DNA of 64,000 bases from Mesobacillus jeotgali (GCF_900166585.1 NZ_FVZC01000007.1:768139-832138), one strand, 5' to 3'. Positions 45,157 through 55,213 are shown, counted from the first letter of the stretch. Made by a program: numbers and translations. Notes: generated by a model not told the origin, from the sequence alone.

Positions 45157-45339
45157 GGCTCTTTTTTCAAACTTTGTTGCTATAGACTGCAAAATAAAAT
45201 TGAATTACCTAAATTTCTTCAAAAAATTAACCCTTATGATGAAAAAAGAGCTTGCAAACCTAGTACCGACCTACAAAATGGCTATTATCTCGTTAAAATC
45301 GGCTTTAGGATTTTAACAACAATTTTTACGAAAACAGCC
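45157..45339 (+). mobile_element. MITE-like element, copy B (183 bp)
   Basis: Same element as copy A but inverted. Starts GGCTCTTTTTTC and ends GAAAACAGCC (one base changed in the right terminus). It has about 20 extra bases (AATCGGCTTTAGGATTTTA) near the right end. Flanks TATATGAA and TATCTGAA agree at 7 of 8, an eroded 8-bp target duplication. It is older or more diverged than copy A. Confidence 0.82.
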
Positions 45340-45352
45340 TATCTGAAAAACG

Positions 45353-45380
45353 AAAAGCAGCTGATAAACCAGCTGCTTTT
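45353..45380 (-). terminator. ygaE terminator
   Basis: AAAAGCAGCTG / CAGCTGCTTTT stem, overlapping the ygaE stop on the minus strand. Confidence 0.85.
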
Positions 45381-46461
45381 AAATTTCTGTATTCTGTTCG
45401 ATTGTGATATTTCCGTCGTCTTTATGGTAGGACTGGAAGCTGGTCACGAGTTTATCAAGGTGTTCAACCTGCTCGCCATATTCCATAATGATCGATACTA
45501 GCTGCATGACATGATACAGCATCTGGCTGTTCGTTTCAGCGAGTTCATCTCTCTGTGCCAGAAACAATTCGAAAAGCTCCTTTTTATTGAGGCAGACGTC
45601 ACCCTCAATATACGACGCTTCAGGCCGTACTTTACCGACATACTTAAGCATTACCTGCTCATGGTGGTTGATCAGGCAATCAAGCTGATGCTGGACGACT
45701 TCCTGAAAATCCACCGGAAGATGGGTGAATTCATTCTCATATCGGTGAAGCCTCTTCAATGTTTCCAATGACTTTTTTACAGTATTAATCATCTGCCTAT
45801 AGATGACAAGCTTACGTGATTTGGCGAGTGTATTATTTTTAAAATAATCTCGTTCCTCTTTATACATCATATACAGCTGATCAAGCTTGATGATGCCCTC
45901 GCGAAGCTTTTCGATATCTGCCTTCAAAAGCTGGTGCTCGGAGGCATGGCGTGTACTGAGCCTTATCCACTTCGTAATTTCCTCTGATAAAATAGAACTC
46001 TTGTAATAAAGCTTATTTTCATATTTGGGAGGAAGGAAGACAAGGTTGACAATGAATGCCGACACAACCCCAAGCATAATTGTAGAGAAACGGATTAAAG
46101 CAAACATGATGAAATCATCACCAGGTGTCTCCATGATCGCGATCAACGTTACAAGGGAAAGTGAAATCGTCTTTTCCAGATTCAGCTTAAGGTTCAAAGT
46201 AATAACAAGGACGGCAGCTAGCCCGATGATGAAGATACTGTTGCCAAAAGCCATAACAAACAGGACAGCAGTTGCGGCACCAATTAGATTGCCCTGAATA
46301 TGTTCAATGATGGATTGATAAGAACGGTATACTGTAGGCTGCAGGGCAAAAATGGCAGCAATCCCGGCAAATACCGGAGACGGCAAATTAAAAATATGGG
46401 ATAAAAATAAAGCAAGAGTAATGGCAATTCCCGTTTTCAGAATGCGGGCACCAAGTTTCAT
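45379..46461 (-). CDS. ygaE: Aromatic acid exporter family protein (DUF939/ArAE_1), YgaE-like
   Basis: 360 residues. Four or five membrane helices in the first 145 residues, including ARILKTGIAITLALFLSHIF, FAGIAAIFALQPTVYRSYQS and GNLIGAA, which define the ArAE_1 family related to FUSC efflux proteins; then a 215-residue soluble helical domain with long amphipathic helices. Presumed efflux or envelope role; substrates unknown. AAAGGAA precedes the ATG. B. subtilis has ygaE next to gsaB; here a glutamate synthase gene and a 41-bp array lie between. Confidence 0.8.
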   Translation of the reverse strand: MKLGARILKTGIAITLALFLSHIFNLPSPVFAGIAAIFALQPTVYRSYQSIIEHIQGNLIGAATAVLFVMAFGNSIFIIGLAAVLVITLNLKLNLEKTISLSLVTLIAIMETPGDDFIMFALIRFSTIMLGVVSAFIVNLVFLPPKYENKLYYKSSILSEEITKWIRLSTRHASEHQLLKADIEKLREGIIKLDQLYMMYKEERDYFKNNTLAKSRKLVIYRQMINTVKKSLETLKRLHRYENEFTHLPVDFQEVVQHQLDCLINHHEQVMLKYVGKVRPEASYIEGDVCLNKKELFELFLAQRDELAETNSQMLYHVMQLVSIIMEYGEQVEHLDKLVTSFQSYHKDDGNITIEQNTEI

Positions 46462-46732
46462 GTAAAGTGAATTCCTTTCATATAGAGACAGAATATCTCA
46501 TTCATTAATTTATACTTTAAACCATTTTGTTCAAAACTAAACAATTATGTACTATACAATGGATAGAGAAGAAGTTCAAGGGACAATTTCCCGAAAAACA
46601 AGCCTATTTTTAAATGAAAGTGGTTACATATGTTTTTTTCGTGAATTTGAGACTAATAAAGTATGGTTTCCTTAGAATCTGCGGGGATCATCATCTGGAG
46701 GGGAATTAATATAATTTTTCAAGAGTACAAGA
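46462..46732. other. Upstream region of ygaE, no gene
   Basis: A+T-rich, no reading frame or fold recognised; should hold the ygaE promoter on the minus strand. Confidence 0.4.
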
Positions 46733-47062
46733 TTTTCCTGAAAAGCTGCTGTATCTTCCTTAAAATCCAATTATATTCCTGAAAAGCTGCTGTATCTTCC
46801 TTAAAATCCAATTATATTCCTGAAAAGCTGCTGTATCTTCCTTAAAATCCAATTATATTCCTGAAAAGCTGCTGTATCTTCCTTAAAATCCAATTATATT
46901 CCTGAAAAGCTGCTGTATCTTCCTTAAAATCCAATTATATTCCTGAAAAGCTGCTGTATATTCCTTAAAATCCAATTATATTCCTGAAAAACTGCTGGAT
47001 ATTCCTTACCATCGAACCATATTCCTGAATCACTGTAGGAATTCCTTGAAATCCTGATATAT
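46733..47062. repeat. 41-bp tandem array (two TTCCTKAAAA half-units of about 20 bp)
   Basis: TTCCTGAAAA recurs at 46735, 46776, 46817, 46858, 46899, 46940, 46981 and (as TTCCTGAATC) 47022: exactly 41 bp apart each time. Within each unit TTCCTTAAAA occurs 21 bases after TTCCTGAAAA, so the true motif spacing is 20-21 bp. The central units are identical; units at the right end have decayed. It lies 15 bp from the gltB terminator. Confidence 0.92.
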
Positions 47063-47076
47063 TCTTTCAAAACGAT

Positions 47077-47107
47077 AAATGGCCCCGTTTTAGAAGCGGG
47101 GCCATTT
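47077..47107 (-). terminator. gltB terminator
   Basis: AAATGGCCCCG / CGGGGCCATTT around TTTTAGAAG; very stable stem just after the gltB stop. Confidence 0.9.
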
Positions 47108-47113
47108 ACACAA

Positions 47114-50100
47114 TTATTCAGTTGAAACTGCCGGGTCTGCCTGCTCTTTTACAGGAACCACCTGGACAAAGTGATCTTCTGGATAGTCCATCAATAATTC
47201 AAGCTCCCTCGCCTCTTTTTTCTGGCCATGGCGTGCCAGCATCTCGATGTAGGTGGAGAGCATTTCTTTTATATCCTGAATGCCTTTTGCGGATAGTGTC
47301 TCAATGGAGACCTTTGCGCCTTTGGCAATTCTGCGTGCAATGGCTTCTTTGGTAAGGCCCATTTCTGGCTGATGTCTCAGATAAACGACACCGCCAGTCA
47401 TGCCTGCGCAAATCCATGGTCCTGGATCGCCGAGGACAAGACCGCGGCCATTTGTCATATATTCAAATGCAAAGCCCTTGATATTAGCGTTTGTGCCGAT
47501 GTTGCCGAATTCTTTTTCAGGAATAGGCTTCTTAACAAGGCCGCCTATAATCATGTCGGCTCCTGATAAACGAATTCCTGCACGTGCGTCCGCATTGCCC
47601 TGTGCAACGAGCAATCCCTTTTGTGCTCCGTAGCCAAAGCCCTTACCGACTGACCCATTATAGAAGCCTCCGTCTTTTCCTGGAGATTTGGCGATCATGA
47701 TTGCTCCGCCAAATGAAGTCTTGCCGACCCCGTCCTGGCCGCCGCCGTCAATTTCGATGCTAATGCCATCGGTGTTGTAGGCGCCAAGTCCATTACCGAG
47801 GATAGAGCCTTTATAACGCAGTGTCACAGGCTGAAGTTTTCTGTAAGAACCATCAAGCCGACCGCGTACCCTGTGGCAGGATACCCTGCTCGCCAGCACA
47901 CGCTGTTCGGCTGTCACAGCTTGGAATTCCCGTGACTGATGAAGCTCTTCGTCGACAGCATCAAGATACTCGGCGCCTGCAGCTACCTGTAACTGTGTTG
48001 AAGCAATTTCGGCAACAGCATCTTTTTGATGGGTGATCTGTCCAATTTCAAGCGGCTTCAAAAGGTAAGTCAAATCAAGCAAATCTTTTCCCTTTACCTG
48101 TTCCAGCAAGTCGGAACGTCCGACTGCTTCCTGCAGATTCTTGATTCCGGCAGAGGCAGCAAGAGCTTTCAGTTCGCTGCCGAAAGCGGTGAACAGGTTC
48201 ATGATGCCCTGGACGGCAAGGTCGAATTGGCGCGGTACGAAACGGCGCAATCCATGTTCCTTTGCCTGTGCTTCTGAATCAATTTGTGTTGCAATACCGA
48301 CATGGCAAGTATCAAGGTGGCAGCCTCGGCAGGTTGTACAGCCGATGGCAAGCATTGAAAGCGTGCCAAATCCGACGCGGTTTGCTCCAAGCAGCATGTA
48401 TTTAATGACATCCTGAGCACTTTTTACACCGCCATCAGCCCAAAGCTCGACATTGTCGCGCAATCCTGCTTCAAGCAAGGCGTTGTGTGCCGCTTTGATG
48501 CCAATTTCAGCTGGGAGACCCACATACTGAAGGGCGTGGATACGGGCAGCACCCGTACCGCCGTCAAAGCCGCTCAGTGTAATGATATCAGCTCCAGCTT
48601 TTGCAATACCAACTGCAATCGTACCAATATTCGGAACGACAGGTACCTTTACGGCAACGCGAGCCTGGTCATTGGCAGTCTTAAGTTCATGGATCATCTG
48701 AGCAAGGTCTTCAATTGAATAGATATCATGATTGTTTGAAGGTGATATCAAATCGGAACCAATCGTGGCATTCCTTGCTTCGGCAATTTTAGCTGTAACC
48801 TTTGAACCAGGGAGATGTCCGCCTTCACCAGGCTTGGCTCCCTGGCCAATCTTGATTTCCAGTAGGTTGGAGGAGTTCAGCAATTCAGCATTGACTCCAA
48901 AGCGTCCGGAGGCAACCTGCTGGCCGCGCGTACGCGGGTACTTGCCAAGCATATCCTTGATTTCGCCGCCTTCACCGTTCATGCTGACCATGTTCAGCCG
49001 GTCGGCACCTTCGGCATATGCACGGAATGCAATCTCGTTTTGCGAGCCGAAAGACATCGATGCAATGACAAATGGCAAGCTGTGTTCACCTACGCCAATC
49101 TCAACTTCTTCCGGTGAAACTCCTGTTTCCGTCTTCTTCAATCCAGTAAGGTGGCGGATTGTTGTAGGATTGCTGTCTTCCTGTTCGGTAATTTTCTCGC
49201 GGTACACACCATAATCCCCAGTGGATGCAACCTCGCCAATCGCTTTCCATATACGAGGGAAAAGGTGGAACGTTTTTCCGATTCTTTCTTTTTCGTTCTG
49301 GAAATCTTCAGCTCTTTTTATTGCATCTTCTTTCATAGCTTCAAAATTGTATGCAAGTTCATTGGAACCGAAGAAGTTAACGATCACCAGATAATCTGCT
49401 ACTTCATCGTTCAGGCCGATTGCCGAGAACAAACGGCCGTATCCGCGCAATTCATGGATACCTATTGTCGAGATGACTTTTTCGAGACCCTTTGTCAAGG
49501 CGCTGTATAGATTCACGAGCGGCTTGACGGAATCATCAAGCACTGTCATAAACATATAGTATGGACTGATTGCATCTGCGCCAAGACCTAATGCAAGGAT
49601 GATATCATGCAATGATCTTAAAGAAGCAGATCTCAAAAGGAGTGAACAATCGCGGCGCAGTCCTTCTTTTACAAGCGCCTGGTCGATTGCAGAGACTACA
49701 AGGTGCGGATCGAGCCACAATGCGTTATCCTGGTGAGCCATTGCGTCATCAAGCACGAGCAAGGTTTTGCCATCCTTGACGGAAGCAATTGCCTCGGAAG
49801 CTAATCTCGTAAGTGCATCCTTTACAGTTTCATCATTGTGAAAAACTGTTTCTAAATAGGCTGCAAGTCTGTCATCCTGATAGAACTGGATGACCTGGTC
49901 CATGCTTGGCTGGCCTGTTTCCAACGATGCCTCATAGCCAGCTTTTCCTTCTATAAGGAGAGGAGTGACCAATTCCACAATACTTCCTGTTTCCGTTTTA
50001 CTGAATAGGGAAGGGCGCTTTCCGAGCACAGTTCTTGTTGAAAAATGCTCTGCTTCACGATCACGGTCAATCGCAGGATTCGTGACGACAGCAACGCTTT

Positions 50101-51583
50101 CCTTAATAAAATCCGCGATATTTTTGCGCTCTGGATTCATCGCTGCAAGCGGAGCGTCATGTCCAAGAGAGCGGATTGGTTCTGCACCTTTTTCAGCCAT
50201 TTGTTCAACCAGCTGAACGTGGTCACGCTCCCAGCCGAATGCTTTATATTGCCCGTTGTGGATTTTATCCGGGTATGTCATGGTTACAGTTTTTGCAAGC
50301 TTAGGGACATCAAGGCGCTGGCGGGCTTCCTGGAAAGCAATTCGTTCAGAGAAACGCTTGTAAACCTCCCCCTGGAACTGCTCCATTTCGAATACTTCAA
50401 TTGTATCGCCGTTCCATTTCAGGCCGACCTTCTCTCCTGGTGCCAATGGCTTCGGATTCCCTGTATACTCAGTTGACGAAATGATTCCTGGCTCTGATGA
50501 AAACAGGTAAGAACTCTCTGTTTCCACCATCCAGAGGGGGCGCAGACCAAGTGCATCCACACTGAATACAGCTTCGTCAGCAAAGCGGGAAATGATCCCG
50601 GCAGGTCCTTGTGCAAAATGGCCCCATGCTTCACGGATATAAGTATATAAATCTTGTAAATGTTCCGGATAAGACTTTATTTCGTTGATGATTGGCGGGA
50701 ACATCATGTCCATAGCCTCAAACAGCGAATATCCATCACGGCAAATGAATGTTTCAAGTGTACGGCTTAAATCCTGTGAGTCACTGCCATCTTTGACTAG
50801 TGGGACATTGACCATGCGTGCTTCGTCGCGCAGTCTTGCGATGGTGTTAATTTCCCCATTATGTCCAAGGACGCTGAAGGGCTGCACACGGAAAAAGCTT
50901 GATAGAGTATTAGTTGAATAGCGATTATGTCCAAGTGTCATCGTGGAAGCAACGAGAGGGCTTGCCAGGTCATGATAGTATTTTGGCAGTATGTCTCCTG
51001 CACCCATTACCTTATAAACTGCATGGTATTGGCTGAGGGAAGCTACATGGACCTGTTCATTTTTCTCGAAATCTACAATCATAGCAAACAATTTATTCGA
51101 AAGTTCCTGACCGGCCTCATCTGCCAGGCATGCGAACTGCCAAAAAACAGGGTTCTCCTGGATGGCAATCGGTCCGAGTGCTTCTGAGTCGGTTACCTCA
51201 ACAGATGAGAAAATCAGCCTGAGGTTTTGCCCTGCAAGCTTTGCCTCAAGCTCATTTTGAATGGTTTCTGCCTGCTCAGTCCTTGTGATAAAAACATGTC
51301 CGACCACAAAGTTTTCTTTGTCAACAGCCTTTTCATCCACGCCAGATCCAGAAAGCTTTTTCTTCCACAGCGCGCGAGGAATGTCGATGTGCACACCAAC
51401 TCCATCACCTTCGCCATTGATAAAACCTGCGCGGTGATTCATGGTGACGAGGCCATCAATACAGTGGAAGATATTTTCGCGTGTAGGGATTTTCTTTTTT
51501 TCGATGCTGGCAACAATCCCACACGCATCATGCTCGAATCTCGAAAAGTCTTTAAACTGGGAAGGGTTCCATTGTGTAGTCAT
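47114..51583 (-). CDS. gltB: Glutamate synthase large subunit (GltB-type), orphan
   Basis: About 1489 residues with the full large-subunit layout. The class II amidotransferase nucleophile is the Cys in FEHDACGIV (residue 21 from ATG 51583), exposed after propeptide removal; GHNRYSTNT follows. The central and FMN-synthase domains include GEGGEIKDMLGKY, GAKPGEGGHLPG and SGFDGGTGAA, the [3Fe-4S] cysteines lie in CTTCRGCHLDTCHVG, and the Gly-rich GXGXG domain ends the protein. No gltD is adjacent, so it must use a small subunit encoded elsewhere or ferredoxin. The start is uncertain: the only good AGGAGG abuts GTG 51622. It is an extra gene between ygaE and hemL. Confidence 0.88.
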   Translation of the reverse strand: MTTQWNPSQFKDFSRFEHDACGIVASIEKKKIPTRENIFHCIDGLVTMNHRAGFINGEGDGVGVHIDIPRALWKKKLSGSGVDEKAVDKENFVVGHVFITRTEQAETIQNELEAKLAGQNLRLIFSSVEVTDSEALGPIAIQENPVFWQFACLADEAGQELSNKLFAMIVDFEKNEQVHVASLSQYHAVYKVMGAGDILPKYYHDLASPLVASTMTLGHNRYSTNTLSSFFRVQPFSVLGHNGEINTIARLRDEARMVNVPLVKDGSDSQDLSRTLETFICRDGYSLFEAMDMMFPPIINEIKSYPEHLQDLYTYIREAWGHFAQGPAGIISRFADEAVFSVDALGLRPLWMVETESSYLFSSEPGIISSTEYTGNPKPLAPGEKVGLKWNGDTIEVFEMEQFQGEVYKRFSERIAFQEARQRLDVPKLAKTVTMTYPDKIHNGQYKAFGWERDHVQLVEQMAEKGAEPIRSLGHDAPLAAMNPERKNIADFIKESVAVVTNPAIDRDREAEHFSTRTVLGKRPSLFSKTETGSIVELVTPLLIEGKAGYEASLETGQPSMDQVIQFYQDDRLAAYLETVFHNDETVKDALTRLASEAIASVKDGKTLLVLDDAMAHQDNALWLDPHLVVSAIDQALVKEGLRRDCSLLLRSASLRSLHDIILALGLGADAISPYYMFMTVLDDSVKPLVNLYSALTKGLEKVISTIGIHELRGYGRLFSAIGLNDEVADYLVIVNFFGSNELAYNFEAMKEDAIKRAEDFQNEKERIGKTFHLFPRIWKAIGEVASTGDYGVYREKITEQEDSNPTTIRHLTGLKKTETGVSPEEVEIGVGEHSLPFVIASMSFGSQNEIAFRAYAEGADRLNMVSMNGEGGEIKDMLGKYPRTRGQQVASGRFGVNAELLNSSNLLEIKIGQGAKPGEGGHLPGSKVTAKIAEARNATIGSDLISPSNNHDIYSIEDLAQMIHELKTANDQARVAVKVPVVPNIGTIAVGIAKAGADIITLSGFDGGTGAARIHALQYVGLPAEIGIKAAHNALLEAGLRDNVELWADGGVKSAQDVIKYMLLGANRVGFGTLSMLAIGCTTCRGCHLDTCHVGIATQIDSEAQAKEHGLRRFVPRQFDLAVQGIMNLFTAFGSELKALAASAGIKNLQEAVGRSDLLEQVKGKDLLDLTYLLKPLEIGQITHQKDAVAEIASTQLQVAAGAEYLDAVDEELHQSREFQAVTAEQRVLASRVSCHRVRGRLDGSYRKLQPVTLRYKGSILGNGLGAYNTDGISIEIDGGGQDGVGKTSFGGAIMIAKSPGKDGGFYNGSVGKGFGYGAQKGLLVAQGNADARAGIRLSGADMIIGGLVKKPIPEKEFGNIGTNANIKGFAFEYMTNGRGLVLGDPGPWICAGMTGGVVYLRHQPEMGLTKEAIARRIAKGAKVSIETLSAKGIQDIKEMLSTYIEMLARHGQKKEARELELLMDYPEDHFVQVVPVKEQADPAVSTE

Positions 51584-51848
51584 AAACAGTCGGCTTATAA
51601 AGGATTCCTTTAAGCCGTTCACCTCCTGAAATAATAATCTATGATTTGTTGTTTGATAGCCTGGTACATGAGGGTATTACTCTTTGACGGGAAATTAATG
51701 CAGGATTTAAAGCGGCCACTTGAATGGCGAATTTTAAGAATATTAATAGCAACTATATCATAAGAATTTTCAGAAATCAATTAATTATACATTACTTTGG
51801 ATGAGGAAATGACTTTAGTTGGATAAAAGAAAAGAAAAAACCCTTTAA

Positions 51849-51862
51849 TGTAAACGTTTTCA
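51849..51862. promoter_or_regulatory. Perfect catabolite-responsive element upstream of gltB
   Basis: TGTAAACGTTTTCA fits every position of the cre consensus TGWAANCGNTNWCA. It lies about 265-280 bp before the gltB ATG and some 60 bp beyond a TATAAT (minus strand, around 51787-51782), an upstream position more like CcpA activation than repression. Confidence 0.75.
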
Positions 51863-51877
51863 TTTTGTGTATGAAAA

Positions 51878-51906
51878 ATAACCGATGCCAATCAGGCACC
51901 GGTTAT
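51878..51906 (-). terminator. hemL terminator
   Basis: ATAACCG..GCC / GGC..CGGTTAT stem 19 bases after the hemL stop. Confidence 0.8.
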
Positions 51907-51924
51907 GTATAAGAAACTGCATTT

Positions 51925-53220
51925 TTATTCATTCGCCATCGAGTGAAAAGCCTGGTCAACAGCGTGAAGGGTAGCTTCGATATCTTCCTGTGTATGGGCA
52001 ATGGTCACGAACCATGCCTCATATTTGGATGGTGCAAGGTTGATTCCCTGCTGCAGCATGAGATTGAAGAAGCGTGCGAACATTTCGCCATCTGTGTTCT
52101 CCGCCTGTTCATAATTCTCGATTTTTTCTGTTGTAAAATAGATGGTCATTGCACCTTTCAGGCGATTAATCGTGATAGGAATGCCATGCTTGCTTGCTGA
52201 AGATGTGATTCCTTCTTCCAGCATGGCGCCGAGCTGGTCAAGATACTCATAGACACCATCTTGTTTCAACACCTCAAGGCAGGCGATACCTGAAAGGATG
52301 GAAGCGGGATTTCCAGCCATCGTCCCAGCCTGATACGCGGGGCCAAGCGGTGCAACCTTTTCCATGATTTCAGCACGTCCGCCATAAGCGCCAATCGGCA
52401 ATCCGCCGCCGATGATTTTACCCATTGCTGTCAAATCCGGGGTAACACCCAATAAATCCTGTGCTCCGCCGTACATAAAACGGAAAGCCGTGATTACTTC
52501 ATCAAATATAATCAGGGCTCCAGCCTGGTGAGTTAGCTCTTTAACTTCCTCTAGGAATCCGGGCTTCGGTTCGACGATTCCAAAATTGCCGACAATCGGT
52601 TCCACTAAAACAGCTGCGATTTCGCTGCCCCATTTTTCAAGAGCTTCCTTAAAAGGTTCAATATCATTGAATGGAACCGTTATGACTTCCTGGGCGATGC
52701 TTTTTGGCACACCGGCTGAGTCTGGAGTTCCAAGAGTGGATGGACCAGAACCAGCTGCCACCAGTACAAGGTCAGAGTGGCCGTGATAGCATCCTGCAAA
52801 TTTAATAATTTTGTCCCTGCCCGTGTAGGCGCGGGCGACACGAATTGTGGTCATCACTGCCTCTGTCCCTGAGTTAACAAAGCGCACCTTATCAAGTGCT
52901 GGCATTGCCTCTTTAAGCATTTTGGCGAATTTGACCTCATGTGGTGTTGGTGTTCCGTACAGCACGCCTGTTTCAGCAGCCCTCTTGATTGCTTCTGTTA
53001 TATGCGGGTGGGCATGTCCGGTAATGATCGGACCATAAGCCGCCAAATAATCGATGTATTGATTGCCGTCCACATCCCAGAAGTACGCTCCCTGGGCACG
53101 TTCCATCACGATAGGGGCTCCGCCTCCAACCGCTTTGTAGGAACGGGAAGGACTGTTGACTCCGCCGACAATATGTTCTAGTGCTTCATTATGTATTCGC
53201 TCAGAATTCGTTCTTTGCAT
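51925..53220 (-). CDS. hemL: Glutamate-1-semialdehyde 2,1-aminomutase
   Basis: 431 residues, class III aminotransferase fold. Converts glutamate-1-semialdehyde to 5-aminolevulinate in tetrapyrrole synthesis. PLP-binding Lys268 is in [42 protein letters not shown] and FDEVITAFR are the other cofactor segments. By position beside ygaE and ygaF it corresponds to B. subtilis GsaB, the second copy of the enzyme, rather than the one in the hemAXCDBL operon. GGAGG precedes the ATG. Confidence 0.92.
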   Translation of the reverse strand: MQRTNSERIHNEALEHIVGGVNSPSRSYKAVGGGAPIVMERAQGAYFWDVDGNQYIDYLAAYGPIITGHAHPHITEAIKRAAETGVLYGTPTPHEVKFAKMLKEAMPALDKVRFVNSGTEAVMTTIRVARAYTGRDKIIKFAGCYHGHSDLVLVAAGSGPSTLGTPDSAGVPKSIAQEVITVPFNDIEPFKEALEKWGSEIAAVLVEPIVGNFGIVEPKPGFLEEVKELTHQAGALIIFDEVITAFRFMYGGAQDLLGVTPDLTAMGKIIGGGLPIGAYGGRAEIMEKVAPLGPAYQAGTMAGNPASILSGIACLEVLKQDGVYEYLDQLGAMLEEGITSSASKHGIPITINRLKGAMTIYFTTEKIENYEQAENTDGEMFARFFNLMLQQGINLAPSKYEAWFVTIAHTQEDIEATLHAVDQAFHSMANE

Positions 53221-53331
53221 TGTAAAACCTCCTACTATATAACTGCTTTTCTATTTTATCATTATTTCTCTATTTTACAGATTGTTTAACTTTTCGTTCA
53301 TTTATTTGGATAAAAAAGAAGCCCAAAAAGC

Positions 53332-54078
53332 TTACAGCTGCTTTTCGAGCTTAGGGGGCCAGAAGAAGGCCTTTTTATATTTGTTGTAGTGAAGAAGAGG
53401 TGGTTTTGTCAGTAGATCTTGATTGATAAAAGGAATGAGCATCTCTTGTGAAAGCTCTGCGTTTGCTCGCTGAAGCTCCCATTTTGTATGGTGGATATCT
53501 CCCCTGACAAGTTTGCTGCCCCGTTTTGTCCACAGGCAGTATCTCTCGGTGAACCAATGCTCCAGGGTCCCTTGCTCCGCGAAAAAAATATCGGATGATG
53601 GTTTATACCTGAGGCTCAGTTTTGCGTTCACATCTCCGGCAGGGACACGCTTAGAGTGCAGCTCAAAGTAGTCTTTTTCTTGAAAATCAATATTAGCCTG
53701 TTTATAATTCAGTCCAAAAACAGCCTTAGCCCCAATTACTGCCAGCAGTTGGTTTGCATCGAGAGTAAAGAAATATACACCAGATCTTGGACCGTATGAT
53801 ACATATGTCCTTACATTCACTTCCACATAGGAACTGAAGAACGGAATGGGAGGAGTCATTCTGCCATGTGTGTTTTTTACCTTAAACGGAACAATGCCAA
53901 TCCAGGCACTGCCATCGAAAGTGTCGATTTCCAGCTCACGGGGGACATGCTCCCTTAATGAAGCGGAAGGGACTGGCCAGTGAGCGAATAAAGTGTGATG
54001 CCATTCCTGGGTCATCAGCCAGTTCATGTCAGGCAGCGGATAGGGGCGGTGGCTCTGAATAAGCAATTCCTTGTTCAA
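53332..54078 (-). CDS. YqjF family protein (DUF2071)
   Basis: 248 residues. WLMTQEWHHTLFAHWPVP, LEIDTFDGSAWIGIVPF, a NVRTYV strand and TLEHWFTERYCLWTKRG place it in DUF2071/YqjF. The fold resembles acetoacetate decarboxylase-like barrels (inference); no function known. TTG start 54078 lies after GGGAGG. Not part of the B. subtilis order at this place as I remember it. Confidence 0.85.
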   Translation of the reverse strand: MNKELLIQSHRPYPLPDMNWLMTQEWHHTLFAHWPVPSASLREHVPRELEIDTFDGSAWIGIVPFKVKNTHGRMTPPIPFFSSYVEVNVRTYVSYGPRSGVYFFTLDANQLLAVIGAKAVFGLNYKQANIDFQEKDYFELHSKRVPAGDVNAKLSLRYKPSSDIFFAEQGTLEHWFTERYCLWTKRGSKLVRGDIHHTKWELQRANAELSQEMLIPFINQDLLTKPPLLHYNKYKKAFFWPPKLEKQL

Positions 54079-54199
54079 TCAACATTCCTCCCTTTTAGGG
54101 TTAAACTACCCCTGAAAAAGCAAAGGTAATCAGGCATAGCATTTGTTTTAGCCCGGAGGATTGGCTAAACTGTTTGAGTGACTAAAGGAGGAAATACTC

Positions 54200-55213
54200 A
54201 TGAACGCGATTGAAGTGAACGGTTTGCGGAAAGAATTCAAGGCATATTCAAGCCGATCGGGATTATCGGGTGCTTTCCGTGATCTTTTTACACGTAATTA
54301 TAAAATAGTTCCTGCAGTGAACGATATCAATTTCACTGTCAAACAGGGAGAGATGGTCGGTTACATTGGGGAAAATGGGGCCGGGAAATCGACGACTATC
54401 AAAATGCTGACCGGAATCCTGACCCCAACTTCAGGTAGTGTCATCGTAAATGGTATGAATCCACATAAGGAGAGGGAAAGGTTTGTTCAGACAATCGGGG
54501 TCGTATTTGGCCAGCGGTCCCAGCTCTGGTGGGATATCGCTGTCCAGGAATCATTCCGCCTGTTGAAAAAGGTATATAAAGTTTCAGATGCTCAGTATAA
54601 CGAGCATATGGATCATGTCATCAAAACACTTGATCTTGAGCCTTTGCTCGATAAGCCGGTAAGGAAGCTTTCACTAGGACAGAGGATGCGCTGTGAACTT
54701 GCAGCTGCGCTTATCCATAACCCGCCGCTGCTTTTCCTTGATGAACCCACAATCGGCCTTGATGTACTCGTAAAGCTGAGGATCAGGGAATTTTTAAAAG
54801 AAATCAATGAAAAGTACAACACGACAATCCTGCTTACCACACATGACCTGACGGATATCGAGGCATTATGCGAGCGGGTCATCATGCTTGATGAAGGAAA
54901 TATCATTTATGATGGTGCGCTGAAAAGCTTGAAGGAAACATGGGGCGAAGGAAAGGAAATCAGCTTTGAGTTTCTTGAAAAAGCGGAACTCAGCCGTCTT
55001 GAGTCTTTGACGGGAGACCTTGATATCAAATGGGAGCTGAATGAAAGGAAACAGATTTTTACCGCGTTGACCTCTGATGATGAAGAAGTTGTGTCGCAGG
55101 TTATCGCCCGTACGGTCGCTGCCTATAAGGTCAGGGACGTGAAGATCAATGAGCCATCCACAGAAGAAATAATCCGCAATATTTATGACAAAGGAATGGC
55201 GCTGAATGGATAA
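54200..55213 (+). CDS. ABC-2 type transporter ATP-binding protein
   Basis: 337 residues. Walker A GENGAGKST, QRSQLWWDIAVQESF, signature LSLGQRMRCELAAALI, Walker B LLFLDEPTIGLDV and switch LLTTHDLTDIEAL, with an 80-residue C-terminal extension. This branch accompanies two paired membrane proteins of the ABC2_membrane_6 (DUF990-like) family, as found next. AAAGGAGG precedes the ATG. Overlaps the next gene by 8 bases. Likely an export system for an antibiotic or other lipophilic compound; substrate unknown. Confidence 0.9.
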   Translation: MNAIEVNGLRKEFKAYSSRSGLSGAFRDLFTRNYKIVPAVNDINFTVKQGEMVGYIGENGAGKSTTIKMLTGILTPTSGSVIVNGMNPHKERERFVQTIGVVFGQRSQLWWDIAVQESFRLLKKVYKVSDAQYNEHMDHVIKTLDLEPLLDKPVRKLSLGQRMRCELAAALIHNPPLLFLDEPTIGLDVLVKLRIREFLKEINEKYNTTILLTTHDLTDIEALCERVIMLDEGNIIYDGALKSLKETWGEGKEISFEFLEKAELSRLESLTGDLDIKWELNERKQIFTALTSDDEEVVSQVIARTVAAYKVRDVKINEPSTEEIIRNIYDKGMALNG

